64,000 bases of DNA, taken from the NCBI GenBank assembly GCA_034926675.1, contig JAYFQW010000006.1:1-64000 (forward strand). Reading direction: 5' to 3'. Below the pieces are notes generated by a model. It saw only the letters and a list, made by a program, of their open reading frames with translations. It was not told the DNA's origin and did not search any database. The DNA comes from Clostridia bacterium. Lineage in GTDB: Bacteria > Bacillota > DTU025. This document shows positions 8,766 to 16,770 of the stretch, one piece after another; the stretch's first letter is position 1, and every line of letters starts with the position of its first letter. The position numbers were made by a program, and so were the translations under genes.

Positions 8766-11054
8766 TCAAACCCCCGGCTCCAACGTAAGTCCCCCGCCGG
8801 GCTCCGCCTTCCGAGCCTCCACATACGCACTTGCGACAGCCCTTACCAGTGATGAGCTGCAACATCGCAGATCTAGCCACGCAGAGCCTATCCCCATATT
8901 CCGTAACCTGGGAATCTGCTCCACAATGCATAGATCCACGCTGTTTCGCAGGTGCATCCTGCATGATAGATCACACAGAATAGGGAATCGCGCCCCAGTC
9001 CGGTCCATCAGTGAGTATCGTGCTTTGGTGCATGGCGCGGAACATGGGTTGCTGCCCGTCCTTCCCCCGAGCACTGCGCCAAGCACGCACTGCTCCGACA
9101 CCATGAGCTCCAGCGCTCCATGGGCCATCACTCCACACTTCCATGGGACAGTGGCCTCGGCGATCACCCCAACGTCGTCCAGTGTGAGCCCAGGCGGGAG
9201 AAGGAAGTACTCCACACCGCGCTCCGCAAGCTCTCCCATGGCCACTGAGTTCATCACCGGCATGGTCCAATCGGAAACGACAAAGCCCCCGTATAGCTCC
9301 GACGCGAAGCCAACCAGGCCAAGGTTCGCCACGAACGCTCCATCTGCCCCTGCGTCGTGCGCTCTGCGCATGTCTTCGCGGACCTGTGGAATCTCGCAAT
9401 CGCTGACTATTCGCGGGGTAGCCCACAGCAATCTCGCGCCATCACGTTCTCGGTGAACCGCATCCACAGCTTCCGCGATATCCGCTGCGGTTAGCCTCTG
9501 CGCCGGCTCGAACACCTCTCCGCCGACGGAAACCCAATCCGCGCCTGCATCAACCGCAGCGTGCACACCACCTAGATCTGAGACACGCACCGCAACCGTC
9601 AGTTGTTCGTCAGCACCCCAGTCGGCATCACGGCGTTCACGACCGTCCCTCGCGATTCCGGTGACCAAGCGCGCCGCCGCCTCCGCCGACTCGCTCTCAG
9701 GGATCGGCGCCCGCCTGTGCCGGCAGATTCTCAAGTCAGCCAGGGACTTCACAGCTGTCCTCCTGACCTCATTGATCTCACGTATCGGGACTATCACGCG
9801 TCCATCCAGCTCGCACAGAAGCTCGTGGAGGACAAAGGGGGTATTGCCAAGGCGCGATAGCTGCTTGTGCACGTAGTCGTATGTCAATGGGGTGCGATCC
9901 GCAGCGATGCCCTCGATGCTGCCCTCAGTTGTGACGCAGTTTCCGTCGGAATCAGTGACACTCAGCAACAGCCTGTGCCCAACTGCCGCCTTCGCCCGTG
10001 CACTTATCGGGACCTTCCTATCTGATTCGCCGACTCCGCTTGCCCTGCCGAACGACTCCACCCGGTCAACACGAACCCCGCTGCCGCCGCACCTGCTCAC
10101 GCTCATCATGTCGGCGCCCTGGTTTCGGTCGAGGTATCCAGTGGTAAGATCGCAGCCACATGCCGCTTCCAGTTCGTCCACTTCGGCTTCGATGACCCCG
10201 AAATCATCCGGCGCCTCCGCGAGCCGGTCAAGGGCCGCCCGGTACACTCGGGTTGCGGCCCATATCTCCTCAGGGTTTCCGGAAGCTCCTTCGAGCGTAA
10301 TCCCTGCCACTCCGGAAACAGCAAGCTCTCTGAGCAGCGGCAATGCAGCAAGATGCTTGGCCTTCAGCAACTGAGTTCCAGGCTGTCGCAGATCAGAGCA
10401 GGCATCTGAACCGCACACCAGCGAGTAATCCTGCCGGCATGGAGCGGCACATCGCCCACGGACTGCTCCACCGTGGCCATTGGCGCCGCCAATGAGGCAT
10501 TGCCCTGAGTAGCCCGCACAGAGACCACTGTATATGGGCGCCTCAAGCTCCATGGACGTACTTCGGCAGAGCACGGAGATCTGGGCTATTGAGAGTTCAG
10601 CGCCAAGAATCGCCCTGACAAATCCCATGCCCTCAAGAGACGCAAGAGCATCAGAGTTGTTGACCGTCATACCGGCGCTTGCATGCAGAGGCAGCTCTGG
10701 ATATGCCGCCCTCACAATCGCAGCCATGCCCAGATCCCGCAGCACCAGGGCATCTGCGCCCCATGTGTGGAGCAGCCCTGCAAGGCGCCTCGCGTCATCG
10801 AGGTCGTTCTGGCTTATCAGAGTGTTCAGAGCGATGTATGCCCGAACGCCGCGGAGGTGGCAGTGGTTGATGACCTGTTCCACTTCCCCTTCCCTGTCAC
10901 CGAAATCGGCTGCGCCGTGCACCCTGCCGGGTAGAGTGACGCCTATGAGAATGGAGTCTGCTCCGGCGGCCACAGCCGCTGCCATGGAGTCCCACGATTC
11001 CACCTGCGCCAGGAGTTCCGGAACTGGCTGAACCGCGCAATGCATTATCCCCAT
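8766..11054 (-). CDS. Double-module peptidase U32 family protein
   Basis: U32 proteins are annotated as collagenase-like peptidases, but characterised members (RlhA, TrhP) hydroxylate rRNA or tRNA. This 762-residue protein has two TIM-barrel-like U32 halves: the N-terminal one begins PELLAQVESWDSMAAAVAAGAD and carries the Cys-rich signature around LCAGYSGQCLIGG and RCAAPCRQDY; the second begins near LGGVHAAVDAGADWVSVGGE and has a parallel Cys cluster, SNPCSAPCTKARYSL. The ATG at 11054 has GGAGGC 8 nt upstream; the frame is open another 135 bp with no good site. The gene follows a terminator-like hairpin lying only 30 bp before its start. Substrate unknown; RNA modification is the more likely role by family knowledge. 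Confidence 0.8.
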   Translation of the reverse strand: MGIMHCAVQPVPELLAQVESWDSMAAAVAAGADSILIGVTLPGRVHGAADFGDREGEVEQVINHCHLRGVRAYIALNTLISQNDLDDARRLAGLLHTWGADALVLRDLGMAAIVRAAYPELPLHASAGMTVNNSDALASLEGMGFVRAILGAELSIAQISVLCRSTSMELEAPIYSGLCAGYSGQCLIGGANGHGGAVRGRCAAPCRQDYSLVCGSDACSDLRQPGTQLLKAKHLAALPLLRELAVSGVAGITLEGASGNPEEIWAATRVYRAALDRLAEAPDDFGVIEAEVDELEAACGCDLTTGYLDRNQGADMMSVSRCGGSGVRVDRVESFGRASGVGESDRKVPISARAKAAVGHRLLLSVTDSDGNCVTTEGSIEGIAADRTPLTYDYVHKQLSRLGNTPFVLHELLCELDGRVIVPIREINEVRRTAVKSLADLRICRHRRAPIPESESAEAAARLVTGIARDGRERRDADWGADEQLTVAVRVSDLGGVHAAVDAGADWVSVGGEVFEPAQRLTAADIAEAVDAVHRERDGARLLWATPRIVSDCEIPQVREDMRRAHDAGADGAFVANLGLVGFASELYGGFVVSDWTMPVMNSVAMGELAERGVEYFLLPPGLTLDDVGVIAEATVPWKCGVMAHGALELMVSEQCVLGAVLGGRTGSNPCSAPCTKARYSLMDRTGARFPILCDLSCRMHLRNSVDLCIVEQIPRLRNMGIGSAWLDLRCCSSSLVRAVASAYVEARKAEPGGGLTLEPGV

Positions 11055-11084
11055 CCAACTCGCCTCCGGATGAGCGTCCATATG

Positions 11085-11117
11085 AAAAACGGGCCAGGGC
11101 AGACGCCCCGGACCCGT
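11085..11117 (-). terminator. Terminator or attenuator upstream of the U32 gene
   Basis: On the minus strand ACGGGTCCGGGG and CCCTGGCCCGT form a hairpin with mismatches, followed directly by TTTTT (11085-11089). It lies 26 bp after the end of the conserved hypothetical gene and 30 bp before the U32 start codon, so it either ends the upstream transcript or acts as an attenuator for U32. Confidence 0.7.
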
Positions 11118-11142
11118 CATGAGTCTGAGAGGCTCCACTACA

Positions 11143-11697
11143 TTATAGCAGAACACTCGCCGCCCGACGGACATCATCCTCCCTGGCATTCTGGCTGAGC
11201 CACTCCACGTACCCTCTATCAGCAGAGAGAATCTCCCCCAGAGTGCGTCCGGAGTATTTGCCGAATCTGATCATGGTGTCCTCAGGAGAGGAGTCGCCGT
11301 CGCCTGCGTCGACAGGGGAGTCGTCAATGGCGGCGTCATCCTCAGGTTCGGAACCGCCCAACTCCTCTACTGCTGCCATGTCAACTCCTACCGCGTCCCG
11401 CATCGCCCGGGCCTTGGCCCTTGTGGCGGCCATGCGAAGCAGGTGCGGCTGAATGGACCTTGACACATTCTCCGGAGATGCATCGCCAACCTCCGTGAAC
11501 ACGCCATCGCTTGTCTCGACCTCAGCCGCGACCACCGCATACATCGAGTTCTCTTTCGAAGGCAGTTGCACTATCCTCGTGGTGATTCGCCTGAGCCCTC
11601 GCTCCCGGGCAAGCTGCAGCACTCCCCCGTAAAGGATGAAATCGCGTCCTGAGAGACTCCTGACGAACTTCTCCCGAAATTCGTGCGTCAGTTCCAT
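11143..11697 (-). CDS. Conserved hypothetical, possible DNA-annealing/repair protein
   Basis: 184 residues. The N-terminal two thirds (FILYGGVLQLARERGLRRI ... VFTEVGDASPENVSRSI ... LLRMAATRAKARAMRDAVG) resembles a family of small Clostridia proteins and recalls the core of single-strand annealing proteins, where a motif like ATRAKARALR is common. An acidic linker of about 30 residues (SEPEDDAAIDDSPVDAGDGD) leads to a C-terminal module IRFGKYSGRTLGEI with YVEWL, similar to the small domain found at the end of some exonuclease-X-like proteins. Function is inferred only from these resemblances. A GTG 9 bp upstream is an alternative start; GGCGGGG precedes the chosen ATG. Confidence 0.65.
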   Translation of the reverse strand: MELTHEFREKFVRSLSGRDFILYGGVLQLARERGLRRITTRIVQLPSKENSMYAVVAAEVETSDGVFTEVGDASPENVSRSIQPHLLRMAATRAKARAMRDAVGVDMAAVEELGGSEPEDDAAIDDSPVDAGDGDSSPEDTMIRFGKYSGRTLGEILSADRGYVEWLSQNAREDDVRRAASVLL

Positions 11698-11719
11698 TCT
11701 CCCCACCCCGCCTTCATCT

Positions 11720-12424
11720 CTACTGGCCTCGTTCTAGCTCATCCAGGGATATCTCGTTCTTCAGGGTAACGTACAGCTCTCCGTCGCTGGAAATGCTTGC
11801 GAGGAAGACATCACTTAGGTCATGAACATCCTTCTGCTCCAGCCTGTCTTTGAGCTGCTTCACGGTGAGATCCACCATCTTCAGGTAGTGATACTGAATC
11901 CTGCCATCGGCGACCAGGGGATATGCCGGCCCCTCGTAGTCAGTCGCCATGGATAGATCCTCCGGAGTCACTGGCCTCTTCTGCGACTTCAGCAGAACGG
12001 ACAGCCTCCCGGATGGCTCAAGGAAAGCGGACTCCACGTCAGCCACATCGAACACGTCTTTGTCGCGGAGCTGAGTCATGAGGTCGTTGATATTATACCG
12101 GAGCTTCCGCATGTTCCCTTCCATGAGTTTCCCATCCTCGACTATGACGGTCGGCTCACCGATTACAATCTTCCTGATCCCCGGGCACTTCAGGCATGTC
12201 GCAGCCACCAGCACTTCTACAGCTGCGAGTATCCCTATGGGAACAAGGCCATGGCCCAGGGGAATGTCGTGATTCTGAAGGGGAATGGCGCCAAGCTCAG
12301 CAATCATGATCGCAACAACTAGGTCGAATGGGGAGAGGTTGCCGATTTCGCGCTTGCCCATGAAGCGCATGGCCACCAGGACGAAAAAGTAGACCACAAG
12401 TGATCTTACTATCGCGTGAAGCAT
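11720..12424 (-). CDS. DUF421 membrane protein (YetF family)
   Basis: 234 residues with three N-terminal membrane segments (within residues 1-80: VVYFFVLVAMRFMGKREIG, FDLVVAIMIAELGAIPL, GILAAVEVLVAATC) followed by a soluble domain with the family-typical PTVIVEDGKLMEGNMRKLRYNINDL-like region and LREKD/ESAFLEPSG-type motifs (here LRDKDVFDVADVESAFLE, split for brevity). YetF-type proteins are widespread in spore formers, where relatives are spore membrane proteins; biochemical function is unknown. GGAGG lies 5 nt before the ATG. It is followed by a conserved hypothetical and preceded by polX on the same strand. Confidence 0.85.
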   Translation of the reverse strand: MLHAIVRSLVVYFFVLVAMRFMGKREIGNLSPFDLVVAIMIAELGAIPLQNHDIPLGHGLVPIGILAAVEVLVAATCLKCPGIRKIVIGEPTVIVEDGKLMEGNMRKLRYNINDLMTQLRDKDVFDVADVESAFLEPSGRLSVLLKSQKRPVTPEDLSMATDYEGPAYPLVADGRIQYHYLKMVDLTVKQLKDRLEQKDVHDLSDVFLASISSDGELYVTLKNEISLDELERGQ

Positions 12425-12529
12425 TCATGCCTCCAGAAAGAAGAACTCGCGCGCAGCGCATACAATGAGTATGCCCATACGCGCACCGGGGGCATTCCAG
12501 GGAAAGCGCAGCCTGTCCCTCTCCTCCTG

Positions 12530-14293
12530 CTACTGGCCTGACGTAGATCTGTGCGATGACAACCATGCCAAGAGGTCGGGGCAGCTTAAGGTGTTGAGCA
12601 CGTTCCGAGGCTCGAGCCACGCCCTCCTCCCAACCCACACTCCGTATTCGATGTTCCGAAGCTCATCAGGCGAGTGGGAATCGGTATCGATGGATATCAT
12701 GACCCCTGCGTCTCGGGCGGCCTTCGCATGTTCATCGGAGAGATCGAGCCTGTCCGGATAGGAGTTGATCTCCAGAGCGGCGCCCGTGGCTGCGGCCTCC
12801 CTAATGATAGCGTCCATGTCCACGTCATATCCAGGCCGCTTGCCCAGGAGTCGTCCAGTGGGGTGCGCAATGATGTCCACATTTGGGTTGTTCATCGCTC
12901 GGATGATGCGTCGGGTGATCGTGTCCCGATCCTGCTGGAATCCGCTGTGTATTGATGCGATCACTACGTCGAGCTGCGAGAGGATCTCATCGGAGAAATC
13001 CAAGCCGCCGTCTTTGAGGATATCTACTTCCGTTCCTGCCAGCACCCGTATTCCTCCGGATCCCTGCTGGCCTGCCCTGTCGCCCGCACGCCTGTCCATC
13101 CTTCGAACCTCGTCAAGCTGTTCGAGAAGGCGCTCCCCTGCCAGCCCATGGGCTACGCCCAGAGAATGCGAGTGATCCGTGATGGCCAGGTATTCATGCC
13201 CCATGGATCTGGCTGCCTCCGCCATTTCCGAGATGGACGCGACTCCATCACTCCAGCTGGTATGTGCGTGGAGATCACCACGAATGGAGCTCCTCTCAAT
13301 CAAGTGCGGAAGCGCGTGCGATGCGGCCGCCTCGATCTCACCCCTGTCCTCACGCAGCTCCGGAGGAATGTAGTCCATCTCGAGGAGTGCATACAGCTCC
13401 TCTTCGCTTTCGACCGGCAGTCGCTCGGCGACGCCATCCCGAAATACCCCGTATTCGTTGATCTTGAGCCCGCGCCGTCCGGCTACTCCCCTCAGCCTCA
13501 CGTTGTGCTCCTTGGACCCTGTGAGATGATGCAAGGCTGAGGCGTACTCCTCTAGGGAGACGACTCGCAGGTCGCAGCTGATCCCTTTCTCGGTGACCCC
13601 TGTCGCTTTCGTCTCGCCCATCGCAGTGATCTCCCGGAACACGTCGATGGAAGCGAAGGCCTTCATGGCGGATCCACCATCGCTTCCGGCCGCCACCACA
13701 TCGATGTCGCCGACTGTGTCCCGCCTCCTCCTGAGGCTTCCAGCAATGCTGACACGTTCAACGCCAGCCGCAGCTGCAAGATCTGCCACAATCCGTTCTG
13801 CCAATGGGATCACGGAGTACAGCGGGTGGCGTCCTCCAGTTGACTGCATTGCTCTGATGGCCCTGATGATGTTCGCCTCAGTCTTGGCGCCAAATCCAGG
13901 AACCGCCCGGATTCTGTGAGCGCGCGCTGCCTCGGCAAGCTCGGCCACATCCTGGATTCCGAGGGCCTCATGCAGTTTCCAAGCTGCTTTCGGCCCAATC
14001 CCTGGCGCCGCGGTCAGTGCGAGTATGGCCGCTGGGACCTGCGAGCGCAGCTTCTCAAGGTACTCCAGTCGTCCCGTAGTGCTGATCTCCCTTATCTTCG
14101 AGAGCAAGGCCTCGCCCACTCCCGGGATGCTCTTCGGGTCCTGCTCGAGCACCTCAATAGCAGGCTCTGCCAGGGCCGTCAGGGCCTCCGCAGCCCGTGT
14201 GTACGCTCTGACCTTGAACTGATTCTCACCCAGAAGCTCCAGGAGATCCGCGATCTGCTCAAAGTACGCTGCGATTGCCCGGTTTGATATCAA
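12530..14293 (-). CDS. polX: DNA polymerase/3'-5' exonuclease PolX
   Basis: Family X repair polymerase with PHP exonuclease, 587 residues. In order: an N-terminal helical domain with helix-hairpin-helix motifs (SIPGVGEALLSKI, AAPGIGPKAAWKL, AVPGFGAKTEANI), the nucleotidyltransferase core with SIAGSLRRRR near residue 185 and the catalytic DIDVV pair, and a PHP domain from about residue 334 (RGDLHAHTSWSDG, AITDHSHSL, metal-binding His/Asp). It fills short gaps in base-excision repair. The start is a TTG at 14293 with GGAGG 10 nt upstream, lying 35 bp inside the end of cvpA, so translation is probably coupled. Length agrees with Bacillus PolX (about 570). Confidence 0.92.
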   Translation of the reverse strand: MISNRAIAAYFEQIADLLELLGENQFKVRAYTRAAEALTALAEPAIEVLEQDPKSIPGVGEALLSKIREISTTGRLEYLEKLRSQVPAAILALTAAPGIGPKAAWKLHEALGIQDVAELAEAARAHRIRAVPGFGAKTEANIIRAIRAMQSTGGRHPLYSVIPLAERIVADLAAAAGVERVSIAGSLRRRRDTVGDIDVVAAGSDGGSAMKAFASIDVFREITAMGETKATGVTEKGISCDLRVVSLEEYASALHHLTGSKEHNVRLRGVAGRRGLKINEYGVFRDGVAERLPVESEEELYALLEMDYIPPELREDRGEIEAAASHALPHLIERSSIRGDLHAHTSWSDGVASISEMAEAARSMGHEYLAITDHSHSLGVAHGLAGERLLEQLDEVRRMDRRAGDRAGQQGSGGIRVLAGTEVDILKDGGLDFSDEILSQLDVVIASIHSGFQQDRDTITRRIIRAMNNPNVDIIAHPTGRLLGKRPGYDVDMDAIIREAAATGAALEINSYPDRLDLSDEHAKAARDAGVMISIDTDSHSPDELRNIEYGVWVGRRAWLEPRNVLNTLSCPDLLAWLSSHRSTSGQ

Positions 14294-14828
14294 AGCCCTT
14301 AGTACCTCCAAGCCCGGGTATGGTGAGGTCTGGTGGGATGAACCGCTCCAACTCGCCCCACACTGCCGGTGCAAACCTAAGGAGTTGCACGGCCAGGGGA
14401 GACCTCTCAATCGTTCGGTTGACATCGGGAAGGCCGACTGATACCGCCACTACAAGCACGATGCTTATGAGCAAGCATCCGCGGGCCACTCGCAACGCCG
14501 CCCCTCCCAAGCCGTTCAGAGCGGAGAGCCCTGGAGCTTTCATCACCGTGGAGAGCCCGTGACCTATCAGGTCGACGATAATCATTATGGCAACAAACAC
14601 GCCAAGAAATCCGAGAACATCCGGAGCAGGCTGGCGCAGCTTGGGAAACCATGCAAGAAGCACAGTTCCTACCGCCCGGTAGAACCGTGCACCGGCAAGC
14701 ACCGCGAGCACGGCGCCTATCAACCCTGCGGCCTGCCTCACCAGCCCACGGCTGAACCCGACCACGAAGTCGGAAGCCAGGATAAACAGAAGCACGGCAG
14801 ACAGCCAATCGATCGATGAAAGGCTCAA
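14259..14828 (-). CDS. cvpA: CvpA family membrane protein
   Basis: 189 residues with four predicted membrane segments (WLSAVLLFILASDFVVGFS, AAGLIGAVLAVLAG, FLGVFVAIMIIVDLIG, CLLISIVLVVAVSVGL), typical of CvpA/YshB proteins. E. coli CvpA is linked to colicin V secretion and envelope homeostasis; the role in Bacillota is poorly defined. The start is a TTG with GGGGTG at good spacing; no ATG fits. Position between zapA and polX matches Bacillus subtilis yshB, which strengthens the call. Confidence 0.85.
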   Translation of the reverse strand: MSLSSIDWLSAVLLFILASDFVVGFSRGLVRQAAGLIGAVLAVLAGARFYRAVGTVLLAWFPKLRQPAPDVLGFLGVFVAIMIIVDLIGHGLSTVMKAPGLSALNGLGGAALRVARGCLLISIVLVVAVSVGLPDVNRTIERSPLAVQLLRFAPAVWGELERFIPPDLTIPGLGGTKGFDIKPGNRSVL

Positions 14829-14845
14829 GTGCGTTCACCCCGCCC

Positions 14846-15148
14846 TCAGATCTGTTCCAGAAGCCTTAGAAGGTCGGCAGCTCTTCTCTTCGACGATTCG
14901 AGCTCATCTGCGATATTGAGCGCGGCGAGCACCGCCGCCTGCTGCAACGACAGCCTCTGGTTCGACTCCGCAATCCGTCGCATCCTGGCATCGACATTGC
15001 GCGCGATGCCCTCGATGTAATCGGAATCAGCATCTCCCCGAATCACATACTCCTCGCCCATGATGAGCGCACTTACTTTCGCGGCATCCTTGCCTGCCTT
15101 CGGCGCCACGTCTCCCAAGTAGACCACCCTCTCGTTGGTTCGTGCCAT
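14846..15148 (-). CDS. zapA: Cell division protein ZapA
   Basis: 100-residue ZapA, which bundles FtsZ filaments at the division site. Visible: an N-terminal domain with SALIMGEEYVIRGDADSDYI (the family pattern I.G.eY.i.g....eYi), then NVDARMRRIAESNQRLSLQ and a C-terminal helix (ALNIADELESSKRRAADLL) that forms the coiled-coil dimer. Only 17 bp separate it from cvpA, as in Bacillus. The Shine-Dalgarno is weak (GTGGAT). Confidence 0.9.
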   Translation of the reverse strand: MARTNERVVYLGDVAPKAGKDAAKVSALIMGEEYVIRGDADSDYIEGIARNVDARMRRIAESNQRLSLQQAAVLAALNIADELESSKRRAADLLRLLEQI

Positions 15149-15285
15149 AGAGTGTTATCCACGTACGCCCATAATCCTCCTTGCCCAGATGGGTTCACAC
15201 TGCTCGTCCTGGGCATTGACGTTTCCATTCGGGCCCGGATCCGCACGGCGCATACAACTGGGCCGACTTCGGACCAGAAAATGGG

Positions 15286-15314
15286 TTGACACCGAATCCG
15301 CCCGGTGATAGTAT
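15286..15314 (+). promoter_or_regulatory. Predicted glnA promoter
   Basis: Perfect TTGACA at 15286-15291, 17-bp spacer, TAGTAT at 15309-15314, 45 bp upstream of the glnA ATG. I looked for a GlnR/TnrA operator (TGTNA-N7-TNACA) and see none in the gap. Confidence 0.75.
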
Positions 15315-15359
15315 CGACCTCATAATAATCCGCACCGGTCATACGTGAGGTGACAACAG

Positions 15360-16691
15360 ATGCCAAATTACACGCGAAGCGACATCCTTTCAATGGCAAG
15401 AGAGCAGAATGTCCAGTTCATAAGGTTGCAGTTTACTGACATGCTCGGATGCGTCAAGAACGTCGAAATCCCCGCTACCCAGCTTGAGAGGGCAATAGAT
15501 CGGGGGGCCATGTTCGATGGCTCCTCAATCGAAGGGTTCGCCCGAATCCATGAGTCAGATATGAATCTCAGGCCCGACCTGTCGACGTTCGCAATATACC
15601 CCTGGAAGCACGGCGAACGCGCAATAGCCAGGCTGATCTGCGACGTATGCAACAATGACGGCGCCCCGTTTGAGGGAGACCCCAGGCGAATCCTCCACCG
15701 TGCTGTTGCAGACGCCGCCAGCATGGGATATGAAGTGATGGTCGGACCAGAATGTGAGTTCTTCCTCTTCACTCAGGACCAGGCTGGCCTTCCAACGGTG
15801 CACACAGGGGATCAAGCTGGCTACTTCGACCTGTACCCCCGCGACCACGGCGAGGATGCCCGAAGAGACATCGTCCTCGCACTAGAGGACATGGGTTTCC
15901 GCGTGGAAGCGGCCCATCACGAACTAGCGCCCGGGCAGCATGAGATAGACTTCGAGTATTCCGATGCCATGACAGCGGCTGACAATGTGACCACTCTCAA
16001 GTTCATCACCAAGGTCGTGGCGCGCAACCATGGCCTCCACGCCACATTCATGCCAAAGCCGATAACAGGGATAGCAGGATCAGGAATGCACGTGAACTTG
16101 TCTCTGTTCTCGCAGGGCGCAAACGCCTTCTTCGATCAGTCCGCACTCCACGGCCTGTCCGATACTGCCCTCTTCTTCATAGAAGGGCTGCTATCTCATT
16201 CGAAAGCACTCGCCGCCGTGACCAACCCCACCGTAAACTCATACAAACGGCTGGTGCCCGGGTACGAGGCCCCGGTCTACGTGTGCTGGTCAGAGGGGAA
16301 CCGTACGTCTCTTTGTCGAGTGCCATCGAGCCGCGGAGCTAACACAAGAGTTGAGCTTCGCTCCCCGGATTCGTCGTGCAACCCATACATGGCTTTCGCG
16401 GCGATCATCGCATCAGGGCTTGACGGCGTCAGAAAGCAAACGCCCCCTCCCAGTCCGGTGCGGAAGAACACTTACCGGATGTCGCCTGATGAGAGGGCGC
16501 AGGATGGAATAGCGAGCCTGCCCGGGTCCTTGAGTGAGGCCCTCGACTGGCTCGCAAAGGATCAGATTCTGGTCTCGGCAATAGGAGAGCCTCTGTATCA
16601 TCGGTTCGTGAAAGCTCGCAGGCTCGAGTGGGAAGGCTATCAGACCAATGTGCACCCATGGGAGCTCGACAGGTATCTGACCACTCTATAG
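15360..16691 (+). CDS. glnA: Glutamine synthetase, type I (alpha form)
   Basis: Condenses ammonia with glutamate using ATP, the central ammonium-assimilation step in the cytoplasm. 443 residues, the length of the short GSI-alpha enzymes of Bacillota (Bacillus 444), without the adenylylation region of the longer enterobacterial form. Visible motifs: FTDMLGCVKNVEIP, MFDGSSIEGFARI, the metal/ATP site GPECEFFLF, GSGMHVNLSLF, NPTVNSYKRLVPGYEAPVY and the flap region with EGNRTSLCRVPS. Translation starts at ATG 15360 after GAGGTGACAACAG. Monocistronic: a sigma-A-like promoter lies upstream and a hairpin downstream before convergent pheT. Confidence 0.95.
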   Translation: MPNYTRSDILSMAREQNVQFIRLQFTDMLGCVKNVEIPATQLERAIDRGAMFDGSSIEGFARIHESDMNLRPDLSTFAIYPWKHGERAIARLICDVCNNDGAPFEGDPRRILHRAVADAASMGYEVMVGPECEFFLFTQDQAGLPTVHTGDQAGYFDLYPRDHGEDARRDIVLALEDMGFRVEAAHHELAPGQHEIDFEYSDAMTAADNVTTLKFITKVVARNHGLHATFMPKPITGIAGSGMHVNLSLFSQGANAFFDQSALHGLSDTALFFIEGLLSHSKALAAVTNPTVNSYKRLVPGYEAPVYVCWSEGNRTSLCRVPSSRGANTRVELRSPDSSCNPYMAFAAIIASGLDGVRKQTPPPSPVRKNTYRMSPDERAQDGIASLPGSLSEALDWLAKDQILVSAIGEPLYHRFVKARRLEWEGYQTNVHPWELDRYLTTL

Positions 16692-16713
16692 GCAAGATGC
16701 ACTCAGGTCACAC

Positions 16714-16737
16714 GGGGGGCGCCGTCAGGCGCCTCCC
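16714..16737. terminator. Hairpin between convergent glnA and pheT
   Basis: GGGGGGCGCC and GGCGCCTCCC form a 10-bp stem (one G-U pair) with a 4-nt loop GTCA, 22 bp after the glnA stop. There is no clear U-tract on either strand, so it may need a protein factor or be a transcript-stabilising stem-loop. Confidence 0.45.
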
Positions 16738-16770
16738 CGGCCCCGGACCAATGGCGCGCCCCGCGCCTTA

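Noticed and set aside
15149-15359. GlnR/TnrA operator for glnA
   Set aside because: No TGTNA-N7-TNACA match was found by eye.
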